Shown here: positions 25,434-34,230 of the stretch, piece by piece
Layout of the letters: each line of letters begins with the position of its first letter
How positions within the stretch are numbered: the first letter of the stretch is position 1
NCBI GenBank assembly: GCA_003210025.1
Contig: QCNW01000001.1
Location: forward strand, 124,001-188,000
Length of the DNA stretch: 64,000 bases
Direction of reading: 5' to 3'
Source of the DNA: Pelagibacteraceae bacterium AG-426-M19
GTDB taxonomy: Bacteria; Pseudomonadota; Alphaproteobacteria; Pelagibacterales; Pelagibacteraceae
Notes under the pieces: model-generated
The model's input: only the letters and a program-made list of their open reading frames with translations
Databases searched by the model: none
What the model was told of the DNA's origin: nothing
Translations under genes and position numbers: made by a program

Positions 25434-26417
25434 TTAAGAAAATTTTGTTATCAAGGATTTTAAATGTTTATCTGTGACGCCACAACAACCCCCAATAATT
25501 TTTACCTGATCGTCTATTAACTCAGAACACTTATCAACAAATTCAATTTCATTTTCAGTTATTAATGCTTGCATAGTACTCGTGTCAAATTTATGAATTT
25601 CTGGATAGAACATAATTGGCCCATTCCAATTTGATTTTAAAACTTTCATTCCCTCTTTTGTATCAATAAACCAACTATGCATAATGCCATAAACATCTCC
25701 ACCGATAGATTTGAGTGAATTAATTATTTCAGCGAAATTTATAATTTTATCTTCAGGAAGGAATTTTGGCTCATCAGGATATTTTAAAGGGTCATATATA
25801 ATAGATCTCTCTTTTTCAGCTCTAAAATTTCTACCTACTACGGTTTCATCAAACTTACTTATGCAGCAACTTAATCCAACCCAGACAGGTAAACCTGTTT
25901 CCAAAGCAGCATTTAACAAAATTTTAGCGTGATCAATATCTAAAAGCATTTCAAGAATAAGCACTTCGACTCCCTCTTCTTTTAATACTTTCGCTTGCTC
26001 TTTATAATTTTTTTCTTCTTTTGCAAATGATGGTACAAATTTTGTGTCAGGTCTAAATTCATTTTCAGCCAAAGCTAAATATGTTGACATGCTTCCAGCA
26101 ATTTTAATTTTTTTTCCAGAATTTTTGATTGCTTGTCTTGCTAACTTAACTGTATCAATGTTAATTTTTATAGTCTGATCTCCTAAATTTGAAGGCTCAA
26201 GACAATGCCTTGCAGTTCCAAAAGTATTGGTTGTTATCATATCACATCCAGCGTTTATATGACTTTCGTGTACTTTGATTACTATTTCTGGTGAGAAAAC
26301 ATTTGCTAACCCAGAAAATGCTGGTCCCATTTTTCCACCAAGTCTCTGAATTTCTGAACCTGTTCCACCATCTAAGAAAACTTTTTTTTTTGATTTCAAT
26401 AATTCATTAATATTCAT
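25434..26417 (-). CDS. homocysteine S-methyltransferase family protein (copy 2)
   Basis: 327 residues: VFLDGGTGSEIQRLGGKMG at the N terminus, CDMITTNTFGTARHCLEP, WVGLSCCIS and the zinc-binding IIGGCCGVTDKHLKSL near the C terminus. It differs clearly from copy 1 (longer, different middle), so the two are not a recent duplication. It overlaps the upstream transporter gene by four bases and ends the minus-strand operon that starts with Fe-alcohol dehydrogenase. A methyl donor such as betaine, S-methylmethionine or a sulfonium compound is plausible but unproven. Confidence 0.87.
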   Translation of the reverse strand: MNINELLKSKKKVFLDGGTGSEIQRLGGKMGPAFSGLANVFSPEIVIKVHESHINAGCDMITTNTFGTARHCLEPSNLGDQTIKINIDTVKLARQAIKNSGKKIKIAGSMSTYLALAENEFRPDTKFVPSFAKEEKNYKEQAKVLKEEGVEVLILEMLLDIDHAKILLNAALETGLPVWVGLSCCISKFDETVVGRNFRAEKERSIIYDPLKYPDEPKFLPEDKIINFAEIINSLKSIGGDVYGIMHSWFIDTKEGMKVLKSNWNGPIMFYPEIHKFDTSTMQALITENEIEFVDKCSELIDDQVKIIGGCCGVTDKHLKSLITKFS

Positions 26418-27319
26418 TCCGCTAACTTCTTCTCTGATTTTGGAACATATACAACTTCAATTACACCACCAAGAATTATTAGAATACTTCCTAGGGTTTC
26501 TCTCCAACCAAAAGGTTCATTTGTTAAAATACTAGCACTAACAACACCAACAATTATTTCAGCTAAAAATAAAATAGATGATAAGCCGGCTCCTAATTTA
26601 CTTGGAGCCCAAAAGATTATTACTCCTGTAGGAATAAAATAAAATATCGAAATAAGTAATAAAAAAGTGGACATTGACATGATAACCTCCACTGATGGAA
26701 CTGGTCCTAAATAATCTACTAAGAATAACCCAATAGGTATACTGGCTAAACCTCCATAAAAAAAGAATGTGAATATAATTGGAAAGACGCCATCGGTTTT
26801 AATTATTTCCATTCTAATTAAACCAGCACCAAATAGTGCACCTCCAGCAAGGGCCAACCAATCCCCTGCATTTTGAGGTAACGGAATTATATTCTCTTGA
26901 CTGAATACAATCCATAAACCTCCTAGTGCTAAACCTAATGTGATTACCCTCTTCCAACCAAATTTCTTTTTTAAAAAGATAATTTCAAATATTGTTGTCC
27001 AAACAGGTATCATGTAAAACATGATTAATGCTTTAACTACATCAGTAAGAAGAAAGCTAAGAGCATAACAAACAAATCCACTTCCAACAAAAAAACCAGT
27101 GAGAGGAAATTCCAAGCCAATAGACTTTCCTTTTATAACTCTCCAAATTGCTACTGGTGATAATATTAATATTCCAACTGCCATTTGGGATATTGTTCCC
27201 CAGCCACCAGTCAAACCTCCATCTTCTAGTATTCTTTGAGGTAACCAATAAATTCCCCATGAACCGGCAGCAACAGCTAATGCAAATGAAATTTTAAAAT
27301 GATGAGGGTGTCTGGTCAT
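26414..27319 (-). CDS. DMT superfamily (EamA) transporter
   Basis: Inner-membrane protein of 301 residues with about ten hydrophobic helices arranged as two EamA repeats (repeat 2 begins near residue 150, NAGDWLALAGGALFGAGLI). Relatives export amino acids and metabolites, or import in some cases. It lies between the amidase and methyltransferase-like genes with a four-base overlap to the latter, suggesting it moves the substrate or product of that operon. Confidence 0.85.
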   Translation of the reverse strand: MTRHPHHFKISFALAVAAGSWGIYWLPQRILEDGGLTGGWGTISQMAVGILILSPVAIWRVIKGKSIGLEFPLTGFFVGSGFVCYALSFLLTDVVKALIMFYMIPVWTTIFEIIFLKKKFGWKRVITLGLALGGLWIVFSQENIIPLPQNAGDWLALAGGALFGAGLIRMEIIKTDGVFPIIFTFFFYGGLASIPIGLFLVDYLGPVPSVEVIMSMSTFLLLISIFYFIPTGVIIFWAPSKLGAGLSSILFLAEIIVGVVSASILTNEPFGWRETLGSILIILGGVIEVVYVPKSEKKLAE

Positions 27320-27321
27320 TA

Positions 27322-28734
27322 TTATTGCATTAATTTCGGTTTAAATTTTGAAAAGTTAAAAATTTCTTCATAAGATTTGGCAAAGTTAATTACTTTATTA
27401 TCTTCTTTAACGTTTGCTATAATCTGCATTCCCATTGGTAGCCCTTTATTATTAAAACCTACTGGAATAGATATAGTTGGCAAACCAAGCAAACTTGATA
27501 ATGTATAGACTTCCATATATCTATGATAAGTGTCAATTTTATTATTATTGATAAATTCTGGATTATTTAGGCTCTTTTCAAACGGAAATAATTGAGCCGA
27601 AGGTAATGCTAAAAAATCATAATGTTTAAATAAGTTTTGAATTTTATCCATATATTTATTTCTTATTTCTATTGCTTTTAAAACATCGTTTGTTTCGATG
27701 GTTTTCCCTTTTTCATATTCCCAATATGCTTGGGAAGGTAATTCATTTAAATTTTTTAAATTATATAACAAAAAGTTTTCATATAATGTTTTGGCTCTTA
27801 ATGTTATCCAAGAATACCATAATTCTCCTGAGTTAATTTCATTTTTTAAATTTTCAATATTTAAACTATTTGATTGTAATTTTTTTAAAATATTTTCACA
27901 TAAATCTATAATTCCATCTTCATATTTATATTGTTCGATTAGATCAATGCACCATCCAATTTTTAAATCTGAAAGTTTTTTATTATTTATATCTTTAAGA
28001 TCGAAAGATAATTTATCCTTTACATTCTTCCCTTTTATATAGTTAAATAAAAATTCCATGTCATTGGGAGTCCTTGCAAAACATCCAGTTGTAGACATTA
28101 ATGGAAAATCTTTTAAATTTTTAATTTCAAATCTATCTTCTGCAATCGCACCAGGTGTTGGTCTCAATCCATAAATATTGGCAAATGCTGCGGGATTTCT
28201 ACAGGATCCCATCATGTCTGTGCCATCTGCGAAAGGAATTAAATTTGCTGCAACAGCTGCTGCTGCACCACCTGATGACCCTCCCGCTGACTTACTATAA
28301 TCGTAAACATTTGAAGTTGCTCCATAAACTCTGTTAGTAGTATGACAACCAACAGCAAATTCAGATAGATTTGTTTTACCAATTAAAATTGTGTTTTTTC
28401 TATAATTATCTACTAATAAAGAATTCTGTTTTGGGATGTTTTTTATTAATTCTTTATATCCATAGCATGTTACCTCATTTTTAATATCAAATAGTTCTTT
28501 AACAGCAATTGGAAGACCGTAAATATCATCTTTGTCATTATTACTATTAAAATTTTCATCTTTTAATTTTGCTTCTTCAGTAATTTTCGTTTCATCTATA
28601 TGTGAAATAATAGCATTTAATTTTGGGTTGAATTTTTTTATTCTATCTAAATAGAAATTTACTACCTCTGCTATTTTAATTTCTCTTTTTTTTATTTTTG
28701 AAATTATTTGATGGACAGAAAAATTCTCAAGCAC
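27322..28734 (-). CDS. amidase signature family hydrolase
   Basis: 470 residues. The Ser-cisSer-Lys triad is visible: Lys in LPIAVKELFDIK, the Ser-rich SAGGSSGGAAAAVAANLIPF and the nucleophile-loop DGTDMMGSCRNPAAF. Substrate cannot be read from sequence: the family covers indoleacetamide hydrolase, GatA, nylon-oligomer and biuret-type amidases. GatA is unlikely because GatB/GatC are absent. It follows Fe-alcohol dehydrogenase by ten bases and precedes the DMT transporter by two. Confidence 0.9.
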   Translation of the reverse strand: MLENFSVHQIISKIKKREIKIAEVVNFYLDRIKKFNPKLNAIISHIDETKITEEAKLKDENFNSNNDKDDIYGLPIAVKELFDIKNEVTCYGYKELIKNIPKQNSLLVDNYRKNTILIGKTNLSEFAVGCHTTNRVYGATSNVYDYSKSAGGSSGGAAAAVAANLIPFADGTDMMGSCRNPAAFANIYGLRPTPGAIAEDRFEIKNLKDFPLMSTTGCFARTPNDMEFLFNYIKGKNVKDKLSFDLKDINNKKLSDLKIGWCIDLIEQYKYEDGIIDLCENILKKLQSNSLNIENLKNEINSGELWYSWITLRAKTLYENFLLYNLKNLNELPSQAYWEYEKGKTIETNDVLKAIEIRNKYMDKIQNLFKHYDFLALPSAQLFPFEKSLNNPEFINNNKIDTYHRYMEVYTLSSLLGLPTISIPVGFNNKGLPMGMQIIANVKEDNKVINFAKSYEEIFNFSKFKPKLMQ

Positions 28735-28744
28735 TTAATTAAAC

Positions 28745-29935
28745 CTATCTTGCTTGTCTAATGCTCTCTAAAACTAAAGTCTTGACCTCATCTAATGATG
28801 CCTTTTTAGGATTTTGTCCATAAGCTTGGTCTAACATTGATTTCTTTGCTATTCTCTCTTGGCAATCTTCTGGGACTCCTAATTCATTTAATCCTTTAGG
28901 AATTTTTAATCTATCTAGAATTATATTTAAGTTGTCTTGAAAACTTTCAATTGAATGGTTTTCAAATTGCATAGCCTCTGACATTCTTTTTACTTTTTCT
29001 TCTAATCCAGGTAAATTATATTTCATAACTGCGGGAAGTATAATTGCGTTAGTCAATCCATGATGAGTATTATATTCAGCACCAACCATATGTGAAATTG
29101 CATGAACTAAACCCAGGCCTTTTAAGAAAGCTATTCCACCCAAATAAGATCCTATAATCATTCCTCCCCTAGCTAAGAGATTATCGGGTTCTTCCACAGC
29201 TGTATAAAGTGATTTTGAAATTAAATTTAAACTTTCTAATGCTGAACCATCACAAAGTGGATGAAACATAGGAACACTATAACCTTCAATTGCATGAATC
29301 ATTGCATCTATGCCAGTCCAGGCAGTAAGATTTGCTGGTAATTTTAAAGTTAACTCTGGATCTACTAAAGCTAAACATGGTCGGGCATCTGGATGCCATA
29401 AACAAAACTTCATCCCTTTTTCAAGATGAGTGACCATGGCAGTAACTTCTGTTTCAGCGCCAGTTCCTGCTGTAGTTGGAATAGTAATTATTTTTGGAAA
29501 AGGATTTTCCATAGTTAATTTTGGTGGCTCTTTCTCAAATTCAAAATCCCATAAAGGCACACCGCTATCAACTGTAAGAGAAATTGCTTTTCCTCCATCC
29601 ATTGCACTTCCACCGCCTATTGCAATTATTGCATCATGATTGCCTTCACGAAATTTTTTACATCCAGAATCTATTTCATCATCTCTAGGATTTGGCGATA
29701 TATTTGAATAAATGTCTGATTTGATTTTTGAGTCATCAAGTAAATTTTGTAAATCACTTATAAATGGTAAATTTACACTACCACTATCAGTAACGATTAA
29801 TGCATTATTTATTTTAAAATTTTTACAAAACTTTCCAATTTCTTTAAATCTTCCAGGTCCATAAGCTGTAAAAGTTGGGAATGTCCAATCCTGATTATTT
29901 AATAAAAATTCTTCATTAAGCTTAAAATTTTGCAT
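28745..29935 (-). CDS. iron-containing (group III) alcohol dehydrogenase
   Basis: Oxidoreductase of 396 residues that interconverts alcohol and aldehyde with NAD(P). Motifs are YGPGRFKEIGKFC, the GGSAMDGGKAIS nucleotide-binding segment, PTTAGTGAETEVTA, and the iron-binding His cluster in DAMIHAIEGYS, GLGLVHAISH and NTHHGLTNA. First gene of a four-gene minus-strand operon (with amidase, DMT transporter and a methyltransferase-like gene). The 38-base gap to the divergent DMT gene at 29974 must hold both promoters. Confidence 0.92.
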   Translation of the reverse strand: MQNFKLNEEFLLNNQDWTFPTFTAYGPGRFKEIGKFCKNFKINNALIVTDSGSVNLPFISDLQNLLDDSKIKSDIYSNISPNPRDDEIDSGCKKFREGNHDAIIAIGGGSAMDGGKAISLTVDSGVPLWDFEFEKEPPKLTMENPFPKIITIPTTAGTGAETEVTAMVTHLEKGMKFCLWHPDARPCLALVDPELTLKLPANLTAWTGIDAMIHAIEGYSVPMFHPLCDGSALESLNLISKSLYTAVEEPDNLLARGGMIIGSYLGGIAFLKGLGLVHAISHMVGAEYNTHHGLTNAIILPAVMKYNLPGLEEKVKRMSEAMQFENHSIESFQDNLNIILDRLKIPKGLNELGVPEDCQERIAKKSMLDQAYGQNPKKASLDEVKTLVLESIRQAR

Positions 29936-29973
29936 AATATTTTAAAAACTTATACTAATTTCAATATTATTAA

Positions 29974-30906
29974 ATGAAAATTTCATCTGAAAAAACAGAT
30001 CTAAAAAAAACATATTTAGCAATTGCTACAATGCTCTTAGCAATTTTATGTATAGATCTTTACATGGTTATTATTAAATTTTTAGGTGATGAATACTCAA
30101 TAATTCAATTAACTTTATTTAGAAATGTAGCAGCAATTATACCTTTGTTATTATTGATCTTATTCACAAATGAATTTTCAACAATATTCAAAAACTTAGG
30201 AAATAAGTTTTTGATATTGAGTTGCTTGAGAGGAATATGTTTTCTTTCTATGAATGTATTCATTTTTATCTCAGTAGTAAATCTGGAATTCGCAACAGCA
30301 ATGACGCTAACCTTTTCGTCACCTTTCTTCATAGTAATACTATCAATAATTTTATTGAGTGAAAAAATTGGTATTTACAGATGGTCAGCAGTTATAATTG
30401 GTTTTGTTGGTGTAGTTATGATAATGAAACCAACAAGTGAAATTTTTAGTTTGTACTCAATTTTTCCAATTCTAACCGCTATAGCATGGGCTTTCACTGT
30501 CATAATTTTAAAATTCATTCAAGGCAATCATTCAACTGCAAAAATTCAGTTATATACATTAATATTTAATGTCATTGGTGGTTTACTTTTATTTTTTGTA
30601 ACTACAGGACATGTTGAAATTAAAAATTTTAAAGATTTTATTTTGATGACAATGACTGGAGTTTTGGGTGGTACAGCAGCAATATTGTTTATTTATTCTT
30701 ACCGTTTAATTTCAGCAAGTAAAATAGCTTCATTTGAGTATCTTGGGATACCGTCATCTTTTATTCTTGGTTGGATTTTCTTTAATGAAGCTCCATGGAG
30801 CCAACTATTTCCTGGAGTAATAGTAATTATTTTTGCTGGTATGATTATTATATGGAGAGATAATATTAAAAAGAAATCAATAGAAGGTAATAAGCAAATT
30901 TATTGA
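29974..30906 (+). CDS. DMT superfamily (EamA) transporter
   Basis: 310 residues with about ten membrane helices in two EamA repeats. Repeat boundaries show the conserved VNLEFATAMTLTFSSPFFIVILSIILLSE and the matching C-terminal IASFEYLGIPSSFILGWIFFNE segments. It is not closely similar to the copy at 26414, but shares its pattern with the one at 43045. It overlaps the end of the convergent proV-like gene by seven bases. Substrate unknown. Confidence 0.85.
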   Translation: MKISSEKTDLKKTYLAIATMLLAILCIDLYMVIIKFLGDEYSIIQLTLFRNVAAIIPLLLLILFTNEFSTIFKNLGNKFLILSCLRGICFLSMNVFIFISVVNLEFATAMTLTFSSPFFIVILSIILLSEKIGIYRWSAVIIGFVGVVMIMKPTSEIFSLYSIFPILTAIAWAFTVIILKFIQGNHSTAKIQLYTLIFNVIGGLLLFFVTTGHVEIKNFKDFILMTMTGVLGGTAAILFIYSYRLISASKIASFEYLGIPSSFILGWIFFNEAPWSQLFPGVIVIIFAGMIIIWRDNIKKKSIEGNKQIY

Positions 30907-31946
30907 TTTGATCTCATAGATTTCATGACTATTACTCTGTCTATTTCACCTAATAGCTTTCCACTTTCGTTACAAACTACTGGATAAGTTTTATCATTAT
31001 CAATTAGCCTATCTATTAAATTTTCAATTTTAGAATTATCTAAAATATTATCTTTTCCATTCTGAAATAAATTTTTTGTTTCATTACAGCATTCTGTTCT
31101 CATGACTTTGCCTGCACTTAATACTTTATATTTAGGAACATCCTCACAAAAATCTTTAACATATTGATCTTTTGGATTAGATACAATTTCTTCAGGTGTG
31201 CCAACTTGAGAAACTTCTCCATCTTTCATGATTGCAATGTGGTCTCCCATTTTAATTGCCTCTAAAAAGTCGTGAGTTATAAATACCATAGTTTTTTGAA
31301 GCTTCTCTTGGATCTTTAAAAGCTCATCTTGCATTTCTCGTCTAATCAAAGGATCCAAAGCTGAAAAAGGTTCATCAAAAATTAATATTTCAGGATCCAC
31401 AGCTAACGCTCTTGCAAGTCCTACCCTTTGTTGCATACCTCCAGATAATTCTCTTGGATAATTATTATGCCAACCATCTAAGCCAACCATTTTTAAAACT
31501 TCCATTGACTTTTCTGTTCTTATATCTTTTTTTGTTCCCCTTACTTCTAATCCATAACCAATATTTTCTAGGACTGTTCTATGAGGAAATAAACCAAAAT
31601 GTTGGAAAACCATGCTCATTTTATTTCTTCTTAATTCTAATAATTCACTTGCACTCATTTTTGTAACTTCAACATCATCCATTTTCACTATGCCAGCTGT
31701 TGGTTCAATCAATCTCGAAATACATCTCACTAGTGTTGATTTTCCACTACCAGATAATCCCATTACTACAAATGTTTCACCTTTTTGAATTGAGAAACTG
31801 ACATCTTTTACAGCAACAACATGTCCTGTCTTTTCTTGAACTTCCTTAATACTTAAATTTTTATCAAGGTTTTTAATAATTCTTTTTTCGTCTGGTCCAA
31901 ATAACTTCCATATATTTGTACAAGTGATTTTTTGTTCTACAGCCAT
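30900..31946 (-). CDS. proV: glycine betaine/carnitine-type ABC ATP-binding protein, ProV/OpuAA-like
   Basis: Cytoplasmic ATPase of a quaternary-amine importer, 348 residues. Near residues 41-62 is the family-specific TGHVVAVKDVSFSIQKGE; then Walker A GLSGSGKST, Q-loop MVFQHFGLFPHRTVLENIGYGLEV, signature LSGGMQQRVGLARAL and Walker B ILIFDEPFSALD. The C-terminal part is a shortened CBS-like region (TYPVVCNESGKLLGEIDR) instead of the two full CBS domains of ProV. It is transcribed away from the permease and binding-protein genes at 32024-35235, which is unusual for this family. Confidence 0.92.
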   Translation of the reverse strand: MAVEQKITCTNIWKLFGPDEKRIIKNLDKNLSIKEVQEKTGHVVAVKDVSFSIQKGETFVVMGLSGSGKSTLVRCISRLIEPTAGIVKMDDVEVTKMSASELLELRRNKMSMVFQHFGLFPHRTVLENIGYGLEVRGTKKDIRTEKSMEVLKMVGLDGWHNNYPRELSGGMQQRVGLARALAVDPEILIFDEPFSALDPLIRREMQDELLKIQEKLQKTMVFITHDFLEAIKMGDHIAIMKDGEVSQVGTPEEIVSNPKDQYVKDFCEDVPKYKVLSAGKVMRTECCNETKNLFQNGKDNILDNSKIENLIDRLIDNDKTYPVVCNESGKLLGEIDRVIVMKSMRSNQ

Positions 31947-31981
31947 TTTTAATAAATAATATTACCCCAAAAATAGACAAT

Positions 31982-32002
31982 ATTTTACTTTAAATGTAAA
32001 AT
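31982..32002. promoter_or_regulatory. inverted repeat in the proV/proW divergent promoter region
   Basis: ATTTTAC / GTAAAAT, a 7-bp perfect inverted repeat with a 7-base spacer, centred in the 77-bp gap between the divergent proV-like and proW-like genes. It is a candidate operator that could coordinate both transcripts. AT-rich composition makes chance occurrence possible. Confidence 0.4.
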
Positions 32003-32023
32003 TATTTATTTTAACTTGCGAAC

Positions 32024-34144
32024 ATGGCTACTAGAACTGATTTAATAGATAAATCAAATCAATCAAAAAACATAATAACTTATGTAATTATTGGAGTTGT
32101 TTTTTTGGTAGCACTCTGGCTATCTACTCAAAGTGAAGGGCCTTCAAAATTTCCTAAAGAAGTCACTGATAAATTTACATTTACAGCTTGGGTGAACGAT
32201 GGAGAAGATTATTTAAAAAAAAATTACAGATGGGTCACTAAAATTATAGCAAGCTATATAAAAGAAACTTATTATTTTTTAGAAGACTTTTTGCTTGAGT
32301 CTCCTTGGATTTTGATAGCTGCAATAATTGTAATACCTTGCATTATTGCAGGTGGCTTGCGATTGGGAATTTATTCTTCTTTTGTAGTTTATTTTTGGGG
32401 AGCAACTGGAATGTGGGAACCATCCTTACAAACAGTTGCATTGATGGGTCTGTCAGTTTTATTATGTGTATTTTTTGGATTTATACTGGGCGTCTTGTGT
32501 TCACAAAGTAATAGATTTGAAAATTTTATGAAGCCAGTATTAGATACTATGCAAGTAATGCCAGCATTTGTATATTTGTTCCCAGCATTATTTTTTTTTG
32601 GGATAGGAGGTGCCCCAGCAATATTAGCTACAATGATATATGCAATGCCTCCAATAATAAGATTGACAAACACTGGTATAAGACAAGTGCCAGCTCAAAC
32701 TATTGAATCTGCAACTTCCTTTGGTTCAAGTAAACTTCAATTGTTATTTAAAATTAAAATTCCATTATCTTTACCAAGTATAATGATGGGTATTAACCAA
32801 GTAATAATGATGGCATTAGCCTTAGTGGTTCTTGCATGTTTTATAGGTGCCGAAGGTATTGGCGGTCAAGTTTGGCAAGCAATAAGAAGATTGGATGTTG
32901 GTTGGGCAATGGAAGGTGGGCTATGTATTTTATTTATGGCGATAATGTTTGATAGATTTAGTTTAGCGTTTAGCAAGGATAAAGAAAGACTTCCTTCAGA
33001 TGTTCAAAGATTTTATTTACTTCCTCAAAGTTGGGAAAAATATCAAATCGCAAAAATTTTAGAAATGCCATTAAGTTTTGGAAATAAAATTATAAAAATC
33101 ATATGTCAAACAGTTACATATGCTATAGCAACAGTATTTAGAGTCTTAGTTTCAGTTTTTAATAAATCTAGAGCTGAAAACATCGGTGAATTTATTAGCA
33201 AAAGATATTATGTTATTCCTTATTTTTTAGTTTTATTTCTAATTGCATTTATAGATCATTACTTTTTAGAAATAGGAACATTTCCAAAAGAATGGAAATT
33301 ATCAATAAGACAACCAATTACTAATGCAGTGGAAAGCTTAACTGTAAATCCAGGATTTATTTCTTTTGCAAAAGGTTTAAGGGCATTTGTTTATTTAAAT
33401 TTGTTAAGACCTTTAGATGTATTTCTAACTCAAATACCTTGGTGGTATACATTAGCAGTATTTTCTGCTTTAGGTTACGTAACTGTTGGAATAAGATTTG
33501 CAATAATTACAGCAGTCCTTCTTCTATTTATTGGTGCATGTGGAATATGGACACAATCAATGATAACTTTATCATCAGTACTTGTGTCTGTTGTGCTGTG
33601 TTTTGTTATAGGAGTTCCTCTTGGAATAATTGCATCTTACAATGAAAGATTTAGAAATATTCAGAACGTTGTGTTGGATGCAATGCAAACACTTCCTTAT
33701 TTCTGTTATTTAATTCCTGTTCTAATGTTTTTTGGTGGTGGAACAGTGTCAGCTGTTCTTGCAACTGTAATATATTCAATTCCACCAATAATTCGATTAA
33801 CATCACTAGGTTTAACACAGGTTTCTGGTACTTACTCTGAAGTATCGAGATCATTTGGCGGAACACTTATTCAAACATTAAATAAAGTTAAATTTCCGTT
33901 AGCTATTCCAAGTTTAGTTATTGGATTTAATCAGACTGTAATTATGGCTTTTGCTATGCAAATAGTTACACCGCTCATTGGTGGTAAGGGCTTAGGTCTA
34001 GAAGTCTTTAATGGTCTTGCAAGATCAGATACTGGAAGAGGATTAGCAGCTGGTATTGGAATAGTATTGCTAGCTATTATTATTGATAGAATTACACTTG
34101 CGTGGACTAAGAAACAAAGAGAAGCTTTAGGCTTAATAAGCTAA
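32024..34144 (+). CDS. proW: glycine betaine/carnitine-type ABC permease, tandem-duplicated ProW
   Basis: Inner-membrane permease of 706 residues, about twice the usual length. Two complete permease halves are visible: repeat 1 with PVLDTMQVMPAFVYLFPALFF and the EAA loop IESATSFGSSKLQLLFKIKIPL, repeat 2 with NVVLDAMQTLPYFCYLIPVLMF and YSEVSRSFGGTLIQTLNKVKFPL. Both keep the GIGG / GKGLG turn after the core. A single polypeptide could thus form the pseudo-dimer pore. The binding-protein gene follows after 86 bases that contain hairpins. No good ribosome site precedes the ATG at 32024. Confidence 0.92.
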   Translation: MATRTDLIDKSNQSKNIITYVIIGVVFLVALWLSTQSEGPSKFPKEVTDKFTFTAWVNDGEDYLKKNYRWVTKIIASYIKETYYFLEDFLLESPWILIAAIIVIPCIIAGGLRLGIYSSFVVYFWGATGMWEPSLQTVALMGLSVLLCVFFGFILGVLCSQSNRFENFMKPVLDTMQVMPAFVYLFPALFFFGIGGAPAILATMIYAMPPIIRLTNTGIRQVPAQTIESATSFGSSKLQLLFKIKIPLSLPSIMMGINQVIMMALALVVLACFIGAEGIGGQVWQAIRRLDVGWAMEGGLCILFMAIMFDRFSLAFSKDKERLPSDVQRFYLLPQSWEKYQIAKILEMPLSFGNKIIKIICQTVTYAIATVFRVLVSVFNKSRAENIGEFISKRYYVIPYFLVLFLIAFIDHYFLEIGTFPKEWKLSIRQPITNAVESLTVNPGFISFAKGLRAFVYLNLLRPLDVFLTQIPWWYTLAVFSALGYVTVGIRFAIITAVLLLFIGACGIWTQSMITLSSVLVSVVLCFVIGVPLGIIASYNERFRNIQNVVLDAMQTLPYFCYLIPVLMFFGGGTVSAVLATVIYSIPPIIRLTSLGLTQVSGTYSEVSRSFGGTLIQTLNKVKFPLAIPSLVIGFNQTVIMAFAMQIVTPLIGGKGLGLEVFNGLARSDTGRGLAAGIGIVLLAIIIDRITLAWTKKQREALGLIS

Positions 34145-34146
34145 GA

Positions 34147-34205
34147 CAAATAGTACTATTTGCGTGGTTTACATACCAATACATTTTGATCTAAAATGTG
34201 TTTTT
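34147..34205 (+). promoter_or_regulatory. structured proW-proX leader: palindrome plus terminator-like hairpin
   Basis: Two elements lie in the 86-base gap. CAAATAGTACTATTTG (34147-34162) is a perfect 16-base palindrome. ACATTTT-GATCT-AAAATGT (34181-34199) is a 7-bp stem followed by TTTTT. A small GGT-N6-ACC element lies between them. The second hairpin looks like a weak intrinsic terminator or attenuator upstream of the binding-protein gene, while the first could be an operator. No known riboswitch consensus was recognised. Confidence 0.5.
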
Positions 34206-34230
34206 AATTAATTAAAAAGAGAGGAAATAA

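Noticed and set aside
27698-28042. 114-codon frame on the plus strand inside the amidase gene
   Set aside because: Phe/Ser/Lys-rich shadow of an AT-rich gene; no family features and the opposite strand is a well-supported amidase.
34145-34230. SAM or glycine riboswitch upstream of proX
   Set aside because: I compared by eye with the known compact marine riboswitch cores and found none; only a palindrome and a simple hairpin are visible.
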